Positions 1 through 5,972 of a stretch of DNA of 9,694 nt are shown here, in pieces (position 1 is the stretch's first letter; every line of letters begins with the position of its first letter). The notes below the pieces were generated by a model. The model saw only the letters and a list, made by a program, of their open reading frames with translations. It searched no databases and was not told the DNA's origin. Made by a program: the position numbers and the translations under genes. Location: assembly GCA_021827245.1 (NCBI GenBank), contig JAKAWN010000257.1, positions 1 through 9,694 of the forward strand. The letters are read 5' to 3'. This DNA is from Acidobacteriota bacterium. GTDB taxonomy: Bacteria; Acidobacteriota; Terriglobia; UBA7540.

Positions 1-18
1 AAGGTGGCCCCGAAAGAC

Positions 19-90
19 GGCGCCGCGTTAGCGACGCCCAATAGCCGCTTTGAGCGGCTCACAACCTAAAGCCTCCGGCTTTGCCGGAGG
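19..90. repeat. Cluster of three short hairpins (REP-like)
   Basis: Three inverted repeats lie in tandem. The first pairs 19-26 with 31-38 around a GTTA loop with one mismatch. The second pairs AGCCGCT (43-49) perfectly with AGCGGCT (53-59). The third pairs CCTCCGGC (72-79) perfectly with GCCGGAGG (83-90) around TTT. A competing fold pairs AAAGCC (68-73) with GGCTTT (77-82). Such clusters are seen in REP-type intergenic repeats and in structured RNA. The last hairpin could also end transcription of a gene lying left of the window, since frame 1 is open from base 1 to a TAA at 67-69, but no run of T follows it. The pairing is seen directly; the repeat identity is inferred. Confidence 0.45.
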
Positions 91-328
91 ATACTTACTT
101 CTGGCGAGGGACGTGACGGCCGCGGCATTAAGCTGGGCAAGCCATCGAAAGTGGATCTTATGGGTTGTCGTCGGAAATTGCGATATACTCCAGAGCAGCG
201 AAACGCGGTAGTGCAGAAACCAGATACCTTCGGTGGATGAGGATTGACGGTTCCAGCCTGGCTCCATGAGGTAGGGGGTGATTGTTTTCCATAAGAGTGG
301 AGAAACTTTCGAGCTGTAAGGAGGCGGT
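91..328. other. Intergenic region upstream of the aldo/keto reductase
   Basis: No gene is recognisable here. Reading frames on both strands are short and give unfamiliar, Pro/Ser/Arg-rich translations. A TATACT sequence at 184-189 looks like a -10 box but has no -35 at a proper distance. TTGACG at 244-249 looks like a -35 but has no acceptable -10 partner. The only firm signal is the Shine-Dalgarno sequence TAAGGAGG at 317-324, which belongs to the next gene. Confidence 0.5.
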
Positions 329-1294
329 ATGAGGCGAAGAACATTTTTCGGCAGTGCTTTTGCGGGATTGGCGGCTACGGCTTACGCGGGAAAAGCTCCC
401 AAGGCCAAAGCAGGCGGGATTCCGCGACGGACATTCGGGAAGACTGGTGAAAAGCTCACGGTGATCGGGCAGGCAGGCGGGCGCTTTCCGCTGATTACTT
501 TTGAAGAGGCCAAGGCCATTACCCTGCGCGCCTATGACCTGGGGATCAACTATTTTGACACTTCAGTTGATTACTGGAACGGCCGCTCAGAGGAAGTTTA
601 TGGAGCCGTGCTCCCGCCATTTCGAAAGCACATCTTCCTCACCACGAAGGCCAACAACCGGGACCGCGAGGGCGCTGAAGCTGAATTAGATACATCGCTG
701 AAACGCCTGCGCACGGACTACGTGGACTTGTGGCAAGTCCATCAAGTGGGCGAGAAGCATGAGGTGGAAGAGATCTTTGCACCAGGCGGCGCCATCGAAG
801 CGTTCGAAGCCGCCAAGAAGGCGGGAAAGTGCCGTTTTATCGGCTTTACGGGCCATCACGATCCCTATGTGCACCTGGCGATGCTGCACGCCTATGACAA
901 GTTCGATTCCATCCTGATGCCCCTCAACATCGCAGACTACAACTATTTGAGTTTTCAGAAGCTGACCCTGCCAGTGGCCGTAGAGCGCGGAATGGGCATC
1001 CAGGGCATGAAGAACTTTGGCAACGCTAAGCTGATGCAGGAGTTCAGTGCAGAAGACTGCCTGAGGTACGTGCTGAGCCTGCCGGTCAGTTGCACGGCCA
1101 TCGGCTGCACCACCATCGGCCAACTGGAGGACGACGTCCGCTTCGCTCAGCAGTTCAGGCCGTTTTCGCCGGATGAAATGCAAGCCCTTCAGGAACGCGC
1201 CAAAAATATCTCAGGGCCCCATTTGGAAGATTGGAAGCGCAATACCGCAACTCAGGCGAGCGGCCGTCGAACCCCGACGGTAGCGCACGGCTAA
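329..1294 (+). CDS. Tat-exported aldo/keto reductase
   Basis: NAD(P)H-dependent oxidoreductase of the aldo/keto reductase superfamily, 321 residues, probably acting outside the cytoplasm. The N-terminus (residues 1-28) has a twin-arginine motif, RRRTFF, then a short hydrophobic Ala/Gly stretch ending near AYAG, as in Tat signal peptides. The TIM barrel follows from about residue 31. The catalytic tetrad is visible: Asp77 (NYFDTS), Tyr82 (VDYWNGRSEE), Lys107 (TTKAN) and His138 (LWQVHQV). A cofactor-binding segment near the C-terminus reads AIGCTTIGQLEDD. The length is normal for the family, but the C-terminal 4Fe-4S ferredoxin extension found in many Tat-tagged relatives is absent. The ATG follows TAAGGAGG by four bases, so the start is well supported. 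It stands alone and converges on the Tad-like operon. The substrate cannot be told from sequence; sugars or other carbonyls are possible. Confidence 0.88.
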   Translation: MRRRTFFGSAFAGLAATAYAGKAPKAKAGGIPRRTFGKTGEKLTVIGQAGGRFPLITFEEAKAITLRAYDLGINYFDTSVDYWNGRSEEVYGAVLPPFRKHIFLTTKANNRDREGAEAELDTSLKRLRTDYVDLWQVHQVGEKHEVEEIFAPGGAIEAFEAAKKAGKCRFIGFTGHHDPYVHLAMLHAYDKFDSILMPLNIADYNYLSFQKLTLPVAVERGMGIQGMKNFGNAKLMQEFSAEDCLRYVLSLPVSCTAIGCTTIGQLEDDVRFAQQFRPFSPDEMQALQERAKNISGPHLEDWKRNTATQASGRRTPTVAHG

Positions 1295-1387
1295 CGCCAT
1301 GCAGTAACGTCCGGAGCATTTCTGCGTCATGCTCGAGCCGACAACAACCCCTTCCGGCAAATCGGTGTAGGCCTGTCGCTCGAACCT

Positions 1388-2659
1388 TCAGTCTGTACGG
1401 ATCAGGCGGATGGGTACCGGCGACCCTGCAGGAGCGTTTAGATCGTTGTCTCCGCCTCCAGGAGAAGACGGGCTGCCGGGATCTCCGGTGCATGGAATAC
1501 CGTTTAAAATAACCATGTCAACGATGTCTTCGTTATTCGCGTGATTGGCATCCTGGATAAACACCTGCAGGTATCCATCGATACCGACCACGGTGCCTCC
1601 GGGGGGCAGTGCCACCCCCGAATAGACCGGAATCGTAACGACAGAAGGACTCCCAGTGTAATCCGTAATTGTCGCTCCAATGAGGGCAGGGTTAGGGTTG
1701 TTGAATCCTGCCGTGATGGGGAAAACACCCTCTACAAGACGACTTGCGTCAATCGAGTCCTGGCCCTGGCCCATCCCGTCGCCGGAGGCATGGATCAGGG
1801 CATTGACTCCCTGGTCGACTGGTCCAACCATGTTGCCATTGGCGGTGACCAGCGTTGAGGTGCAAGAAAAGTAGCCGGGCGTGCACTCCGCAATGTGGTC
1901 CCTCAGTGCCGAACCGCTCGATGGCGGAGCGTCGCCGAAGCCCACCAGGTACCACTGGCTGGGCCCAAACTTGGTATGAAGTTGCCAAGGCATGCCTTGG
2001 ATCCCGCCGGCCGGGGACCCGTCATAGAGTCCAGGGTGTAGAACCTCAGGGGGGTCGGTTTTGAGATTGAAAAAGTAGCCCTGGCCCGGGCAGTTAGAAT
2101 TGGGCGAGTCGTTATGAATCGGGTCACAGTCGGGCACCAGGAAGGGCTTGATGCAAGACGCGGCGATTCCCGGACCGCCAGCGGTTCCGCCCACCGGGGT
2201 GTATGCCTCCGCCGTTGCGACGGCGTTTACGTTCGCCGTCTGGATGCCAAAGATCCTTGCGAAACAGGTGGGCACGGCGCGCCCGGCGACCACAGTGATC
2301 TGAGGCTCCCCAGGAGTGGGATAGCTGAAGGTTATATCGCCGTCCTGAATGCTGGCAAGTTCCCCTGCAATATAGTTTTGATTTCCTGAAGCCTCGGCGT
2401 ACTTTCGGCCCAGAGTCTCCTGTGGGCCGCCTGCGGAGCACCCGCCCGTCATGCACCCGGATTGGAGGAAAGCATAAGCTCCGGCCAAAGCCGCTGCATC
2501 CGCCGCACGCTGCGACTGAGCGCGGGCCAGATAGAAATTGGCAAGGTCGATGGCGAAGGCTGAAAGGGCGAGCATCAGGAACATTGCAAATGCTACGATC
2601 AGCAGCACCGAACCCTTCTCTTTGACCATCGAGCGACGGGCCTTTGTCGTTTTCCACAT
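1388..2659 (-). CDS. TadG-like pilus-assembly / secreted Flp-type protein
   Basis: A 423-residue protein with the N-terminal organisation of TadG-like proteins (TadE/G family, Flp pilus or tight adherence systems). A basic start is followed by one hydrophobic segment (about residues 17-40, GSVLLIVAFAMFLMLALSAF) and the typical run DLANFYLARAQSQRAADAAA. The rest is a long extracytoplasmic domain rich in Gly, Pro, Ser and Thr, with scattered cysteines (SGCMTGGCS; a further set near residues 190-210) that could form disulfides once exported. There is no von Willebrand A domain that I can recognise. It is the last gene of a three-gene operon, nine bases after the preceding TadE-like gene, with GAGAGGA just upstream of its ATG. 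It probably sits in the inner membrane and projects outward with the two TadE proteins. Family assignment is firm only for the N-terminal part; the large C-terminal domain is unrecognised. Confidence 0.78.
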   Translation of the reverse strand: MWKTTKARRSMVKEKGSVLLIVAFAMFLMLALSAFAIDLANFYLARAQSQRAADAAALAGAYAFLQSGCMTGGCSAGGPQETLGRKYAEASGNQNYIAGELASIQDGDITFSYPTPGEPQITVVAGRAVPTCFARIFGIQTANVNAVATAEAYTPVGGTAGGPGIAASCIKPFLVPDCDPIHNDSPNSNCPGQGYFFNLKTDPPEVLHPGLYDGSPAGGIQGMPWQLHTKFGPSQWYLVGFGDAPPSSGSALRDHIAECTPGYFSCTSTLVTANGNMVGPVDQGVNALIHASGDGMGQGQDSIDASRLVEGVFPITAGFNNPNPALIGATITDYTGSPSVVTIPVYSGVALPPGGTVVGIDGYLQVFIQDANHANNEDIVDMVILNGIPCTGDPGSPSSPGGGDNDLNAPAGSPVPIRLIRTD

Positions 2660-2668
2660 AACGTCCTC

Positions 2669-3307
2669 TCAGTTCGTAACAAGATTCTTCATAACCGCGC
2701 TTTCGGTCAGCCTTGTGGGGAGGTCGAGATTGGAGCCCGGCACCAGCAGCTTGATCACGTTGTTGAAAGTCCAGCTATAGGGGTAAGTCACGGTTACTTG
2801 TGTGCCAAAAAGGGCAGTGGCTGTTCCTCCGGAAGGAGTGTAGGTATAGCCGTACTCGCGATTGATCGTCAGGCTGATCCCGCTCCCGCAGGTGTAGGTC
2901 CACGTTAAGAATCCCGTGCTCGAGGGCGAAGCACTATCGATGCAGGAAGAGTCCACGCCCGCGTTGGTCATGTAGTTCTCCACCGCTTTAGCAGCCGCCT
3001 GGATGGCGCACGGAGGATTTGATCCCATGCAAGTGATGTCGCTCAAACTGTTGGAGACCGCGATCCGCGCCCCTTCGCGCGCCGCGTTGGCCTCCTTCTG
3101 CTTCAGGTTATAGGCCCCGCCAAACTCGATGATCCCCACCAGAAAGACCAGCAGGAAGGGCAGGGACAGAGCAAACTCTAGAAGTTGCGCTCCGTCGCTT
3201 CCGGCGGCTGCGCGGTAAAGTCGTGATTTTTCGCACATCCGCGAGCAGACCCGCCGCTCCGGTGCTGTGCGAAAAACTTTTCGGGTCCTGGTTCGCAATT
3301 TTTTCAT
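2669..3307 (-). CDS. TadE-like pseudopilin
   Basis: A 212-residue TadE-family protein, a minor pseudopilin of Flp/Tad systems. A long basic leader (residues 1-39, many Arg and Lys) is followed by GAQLLEFALSLP and a single hydrophobic helix to about residue 61. Gly39 followed by Glu44 at +5 and Phe matches the Flp prepilin-type processing pattern G|xxxxEF. Downstream is the conserved TadE segment EANAAREGARIAV (about residues 72-84). The remaining C-terminal domain has cysteines at about 93, 100, 122 and 140, compatible with disulfides outside the cell. Its ATG overlaps the TGA of the preceding gene (shared ATGA, 3304-3307), so translation is probably coupled, and its own ribosome site is weak. 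It is nine bases upstream of the TadG-like gene. Product family is confident; role in a pilus or in secretion is inferred. Confidence 0.85.
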   Translation of the reverse strand: MKKLRTRTRKVFRTAPERRVCSRMCEKSRLYRAAAGSDGAQLLEFALSLPFLLVFLVGIIEFGGAYNLKQKEANAAREGARIAVSNSLSDITCMGSNPPCAIQAAAKAVENYMTNAGVDSSCIDSASPSSTGFLTWTYTCGSGISLTINREYGYTYTPSGGTATALFGTQVTVTYPYSWTFNNVIKLLVPGSNLDLPTRLTESAVMKNLVTN

Positions 3308-3858
3308 GGGCAGTTACCGTCCGTAGGCTGGTTTTCAAGGCGCATCTGAGACTGGGTTGGGATACTGATGCTCGTTATGTTAACCGGTATGAACGGGATG
3401 CCCATCTCCACCGGGTAACTGAAACTGACGACGACGCCACACTGCTTTGGATAAGTGTTTTCCAGCCAGGTGGCCTGCTGGGAGTATCCCTCCACTTTAT
3501 CCGGGTCAAGACTGTCGGCTGTCAGCACCGGCACGACGTGGTTGTCAAAGGTAGTGAGCTCGTCGGCATAAGCATTCCCTGCCGCGACGGAACTTGGCAG
3601 CACAGCATAACGCGCGCCCTCCCGTGCCGCCCGGGTTATAGTTACGTAAACGTTGTAGGCCCGGCCCACCCATACTATGCCGATGAGAAGCATTAGGAGG
3701 GTAGGAACAATGAGCCCAAATTCGACGAGCTCGGACCCCGAGTCAGCGCCGGCTTCACCACGACTACACGGCGCCAGCAGATGGCCGGGAAATCGAAGCC
3801 TTTTGATGGGCTTGAGGTTTCCTTCCGGGGTTCGGATCCAGTAGGTGTACGCTTTCAC
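3304..3858 (-). CDS. TadE-like pseudopilin, first gene of the operon
   Basis: TadE-family protein of 184 residues from the chosen GTG start at 3858; an in-frame ATG at 3870 would add four residues. I chose the GTG because GGAGGTGA (minus strand, 3868-3861) lies five bases before it, while the ATG has no ribosome site and lies within this very motif. A basic, Pro-rich leader of about 40 residues precedes GSELVEFGLIVP, and the Glu five residues after the Gly matches the G|xxxxEF prepilin peptidase pattern. One membrane helix follows (LLMLLIGIVWVG), then TRAAREGARYAV, nearly the same signature as in the next gene, so the two are likely duplicated family members. The C-terminal part is a short exported domain. 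It heads a cassette of two TadE proteins and one TadG-like protein. The ATPase, platform and secretin genes of a Tad machine are not in the window. Confidence 0.83.
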   Translation of the reverse strand: MKAYTYWIRTPEGNLKPIKRLRFPGHLLAPCSRGEAGADSGSELVEFGLIVPTLLMLLIGIVWVGRAYNVYVTITRAAREGARYAVLPSSVAAGNAYADELTTFDNHVVPVLTADSLDPDKVEGYSQQATWLENTYPKQCGVVVSFSYPVEMGIPFIPVNITSISIPTQSQMRLENQPTDGNCP

Positions 3859-3860
3859 GC

Positions 3861-3868
3861 TCACCTCC
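3861..3868 (-). promoter_or_regulatory. Ribosome binding site that decides the first TadE start
   Basis: On the minus strand GGAGGTGA matches the 16S anti-Shine-Dalgarno tail over eight bases. Its GGAGG core ends five bases before GTG at 3858-3856. It starts inside the alternative ATG at 3870, so that ATG cannot use it. This favours the GTG start. Confidence 0.6.
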
Positions 3869-3870
3869 AT

Positions 3871-4096
3871 CCGCGATTTGATCTGCCACCTGCTGTGGCG
3901 TCCTGGTAAGTTCCCTGTTTGAAAAGCTGTCTGATCGACCTCGATTCCTGTCGATAGAAAGCGACAATCCGGCTGGGCACACTGGCGCCTAAAATAGTTT
4001 GCGCGTGATGCAACAGCACGACATGGCCCAAACCTTCTGCTATTACATACGGCATAAGTAATTGCGTCGAGAACCCAGCTGTGGTTTTATGGAGGC
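3871..4096. other. Divergent intergenic region between Tad operon and HTH gene
   Basis: About 226 bases separate the minus-strand TadE gene from the plus-strand HTH gene. Promoters for both must lie here or further out, but I find no convincing -35/-10 pair on either strand. TCGA occurs three times within 3934-3955, possibly by chance. There is no gene, hairpin or repeat that I can support. Confidence 0.4.
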
Positions 4097-4546
4097 ATGA
4101 AGTCCCTGATTATTGCCGACCCTGTGGCAGCAGTTCTCACCCTCAAAGACGAGGTTCGTCGTTCCCAGGAATCCCGCTACGATCAGCGCCTGCACGGAGT
4201 GATGCTGGTCGCCCAGGGGATGGCCTGCCCGGAAGTCGGTCGCCTGCTTGGGGTTGCGCCGCGCACGGTGGAGTACTGGGTTCGACATTTTGAGGAATGC
4301 GGCTTGGCCGGACTGGCTGAAAAGAAGAGGTGCGGGCGACGTAAGCGCCTGAACGAAATGCAACTCCAGGAGGTAAAGGCTCTCGTACAACACGCGTCAA
4401 GCGGGGCAGGCGCGAGCCAAATGCCGCTGGACGGGAAGGGCCTCAGGGTTTTGCTCGCGCGGCGTTTTGGGATCGAGCTGGGCGACCGTCAATGCCAGCG
4501 GATACTTCGCCAATTCGGCTTTCGGCGGGTGAATCCCGCCCGTTGA
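4097..4546 (+). CDS. HTH protein, N-terminal half of an IS630-type transposase
   Basis: A 149-residue DNA-binding protein corresponding to the N-terminal part of IS630-type transposases (COG3415-like). The first helix-turn-helix is at about residues 43-64 (VGRLLGVAPRTVEYWVRHF), followed by GLAGLAEKKRCGRRKRL, a usual linker in this family. A second winged-helix unit is at about 110-142 (DGKGLRVLLARRFGIELGD then CQRILRQFGFRR). The DDE catalytic domain that follows in complete transposases is missing, and no frame downstream resembles it. After the TGA the same frame stays open for 36 basic codons to a TAA at 4655-4657, so the TGA may be a nonsense change. GGAGG lies only one base before the ATG, too close for good initiation, so the start is uncertain. 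It may be an element remnant or a domesticated DNA-binding protein. Confidence 0.62.
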   Translation: MKSLIIADPVAAVLTLKDEVRRSQESRYDQRLHGVMLVAQGMACPEVGRLLGVAPRTVEYWVRHFEECGLAGLAEKKRCGRRKRLNEMQLQEVKALVQHASSGAGASQMPLDGKGLRVLLARRFGIELGDRQCQRILRQFGFRRVNPAR

Positions 4547-5008
4547 CTGGCGGCGTCGGACAGCAAAAGACGCACAAAAAGCCGAAGGCTTGAAGCCTTC
4601 ATGCCGCAGCCAATCCCGGCGCAATGGATGAAGCGCTCTTTCGTCAATCTCTCGTAAGTAGCCTAAAGTGCGCATTTATATATGACGCTTTAACTCATTC
4701 CTGCCAGCCGACCCAGCAGTGGAACCGTTGCCTTGCGCGCAGAACTTTTCGCGTATTATGCTTCGAGTTGCACACTGCGCTACTTTTCCTGAAGAAGGAT
4801 TGCCCAGTCGCCGTCGTTGGCAGCTTTGGGCGAAGTCCATGATGGCCCTTGCGCATCGGGCATATTGGTTTTCCGTCTACGGTCCCGTCTTCCGAATCGC
4901 AAAAGCCCTCAACACGCGTCGGCACCCCGCAGGCCGTTGGCCCTGCCGTTGGGAAGGCCTCTGGTTGCAATAAGTCCGGTCCCACACCGCGAGCTATGAT
5001 ATAAACTG
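4547..5008. other. Intergenic region without a recognisable gene
   Basis: The first 110 bases continue the reading frame of the HTH protein past its stop and include a hairpin at 4584-4600. The rest (about 4660-5008) has only short overlapping frames on both strands whose translations I cannot relate to any family. No cobalamin or SAM riboswitch signature is visible, although the downstream operon concerns corrinoids. The stretch may hold decayed element sequence. Confidence 0.4.
4584..4600 (-). terminator. Hairpin followed by T-run on the minus strand
   Basis: GAAGGC (4584-4589) pairs with GCCTTC (4595-4600) around TTGAA; the symmetry extends to eight base pairs around a single G. Read on the minus strand it is followed by GGC and five T (4576-4580), as in a rho-independent terminator. 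No minus-strand gene ends here, so it could instead be a repeat or stop antisense transcription. It has no T-run in the plus direction. Confidence 0.3.
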
Positions 5009-5037
5009 TTGACGGAAAATTCCTGTCCGATCAGTAT
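5009..5037 (+). promoter_or_regulatory. Candidate sigma-70-type promoter of the methyltransferase operon
   Basis: TTGACG at 5009-5014 matches five of six -35 consensus bases. After a 17-base spacer comes CAGTAT at 5032-5037, a weak -10 match (A2, A5, T6). It would start transcription about 35 bases before the first gene of the five-gene operon. The -35 and spacing are good, the -10 is poor. Confidence 0.35.
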
Positions 5038-5079
5038 GGTTTGTTCAGAACCAGCGTCGGCGCTGGGTGATGAAGTGCC

Positions 5080-5964
5080 ATGAAAAGCCTGATCCAACAA
5101 CTTGTATCAGCTTCACCAGTCCTGACGGATGGCGCTTGGGGGACACAGTTGCAGGCGCGCGGCCTTGAGCCGGGAAGTTGTCCTGACGCCTGGAATTTGT
5201 TACATCCGGAACTCGTGGCGGAGGTTGCCCGGGCTTACGTCGAAGCCGGAGGCCAGGTCATTCTGACTAACACCTTTGGCGCCAACCGCATTGCTTTGGC
5301 CCGGCACGGGCTTGACGGGAAGACTGCGGAGATCAACCGGGCCGGAGTCGACATTTCCCGCCGGGCTGCCGGCGTCCGCGCGCAAGTATTTGCTTCCATG
5401 GGCCCGTGCGGCAAACTGCTGGTTGCGGAAGAAGTAACCGAAAAGGAGATCGCCGAGGCCTTCGAGGAACAGGCTCATGCCTTGGCCACGGCGGGCACGG
5501 ACGCGATTGTGATTGAAACGATGAGCGACCTTGCTGAAGCGAAACTTGCTTTGGCCGCGGCGCAGACGGCGGGGCTTCCGGTGGTCGCCTGCATGACTTT
5601 TGATTCGGGCCGCGAGCACGATCGTACCATGATGGGCACAACCCCGGAACAGGCAGCCGCCGAACTGACCGCCGCGGGCGCGGACGTGATCGGCGCCAAT
5701 TGCGGCCAGGGCGCCGAAGGCTACATCGCCATCTGTGAACGCCTGCGTGCGGCCACGAATCTGCCGCTTTGGATCAAGCCTAACGCGGGCTTGCCGGAAG
5801 TTTCGGAAGGACAGATGGTGTATCACGAGACGCCGCAATCTTTCGCCCGGCACGCCCAGGCCCTGGTCGCGGCCGGTGCGAGCTTTGTGGGCGGCTGTTG
5901 CGGGACGACGCCAGCGTTCATCCTGGAACTTTCAAGACATTTGCGGGCAGCAGGAAAGGCATAG
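5080..5964 (+). CDS. Stand-alone homocysteine S-methyltransferase-family protein
   Basis: Zinc-dependent S-methyltransferase barrel of the homocysteine methyltransferase family (betaine-homocysteine methyltransferase and the N-terminal module of cobalamin-dependent methionine synthase MetH), 294 residues, cytoplasmic. Visible motifs are DGAWGTQL (17-24), NTFGANR (64-70) and the three zinc ligands Cys208 (GANCGQG) and Cys273-Cys274 (GGCCGTTP). These activate a thiol such as homocysteine for methylation. The protein covers one barrel only: it lacks the folate, cobalamin and reactivation domains of the roughly 1200-residue MetH. It is first in a five-gene corrinoid operon, eight bases before the DUF1638 gene, so the methyl donor may be the operon's corrinoid protein, a betaine-like compound or S-methylmethionine. 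The ribosome site is weak (GGTGAT at 5066-5071). Family assignment is secure; donor and acceptor are inferred. Confidence 0.87.
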   Translation: MKSLIQQLVSASPVLTDGAWGTQLQARGLEPGSCPDAWNLLHPELVAEVARAYVEAGGQVILTNTFGANRIALARHGLDGKTAEINRAGVDISRRAAGVRAQVFASMGPCGKLLVAEEVTEKEIAEAFEEQAHALATAGTDAIVIETMSDLAEAKLALAAAQTAGLPVVACMTFDSGREHDRTMMGTTPEQAAAELTAAGADVIGANCGQGAEGYIAICERLRAATNLPLWIKPNAGLPEVSEGQMVYHETPQSFARHAQALVAAGASFVGGCCGTTPAFILELSRHLRAAGKA

Positions 5965-5972
5965 TCCGGCCC

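Noticed and set aside
1..69. C-terminal end of a protein in frame 1, stopping at TAA 67-69
   Set aside because: Only 22 codons are visible, the translation is unfamiliar, and the stretch is largely made of hairpin arms; it cannot be called a gene.
28..267. Minus-strand 79-residue frame
   Set aside because: It runs across the hairpin cluster, has no ribosome site that I can see, and its translation has no recognisable domain.
1314..1334. Terminator between the convergent aldo/keto reductase and TadG-like genes (GAGCAT/ATGCTC)
   Set aside because: The stem is only six pairs with a nine-base loop and has no T-run on either side.
4954..4970. Sigma-54 promoter ending in TTGCA
   Set aside because: TTGCA at 4965-4969 fits the -12 element, but the only GG at -24 (4956-4957) is one base too close and its surroundings do not fit TGGCAC.
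4695..4985. Minus-strand 96-residue frame and overlapping plus-strand frames in the gap before the methyltransferase operon
   Set aside because: They overlap one another, have no clear ribosome site and show no family feature or plausible amino acid composition.
4660..5079. Cobalamin or SAM riboswitch upstream of the corrinoid operon
   Set aside because: I searched the leader for a B12-box-like element and for an S-box pattern and found neither. A covariance-model search would settle it.
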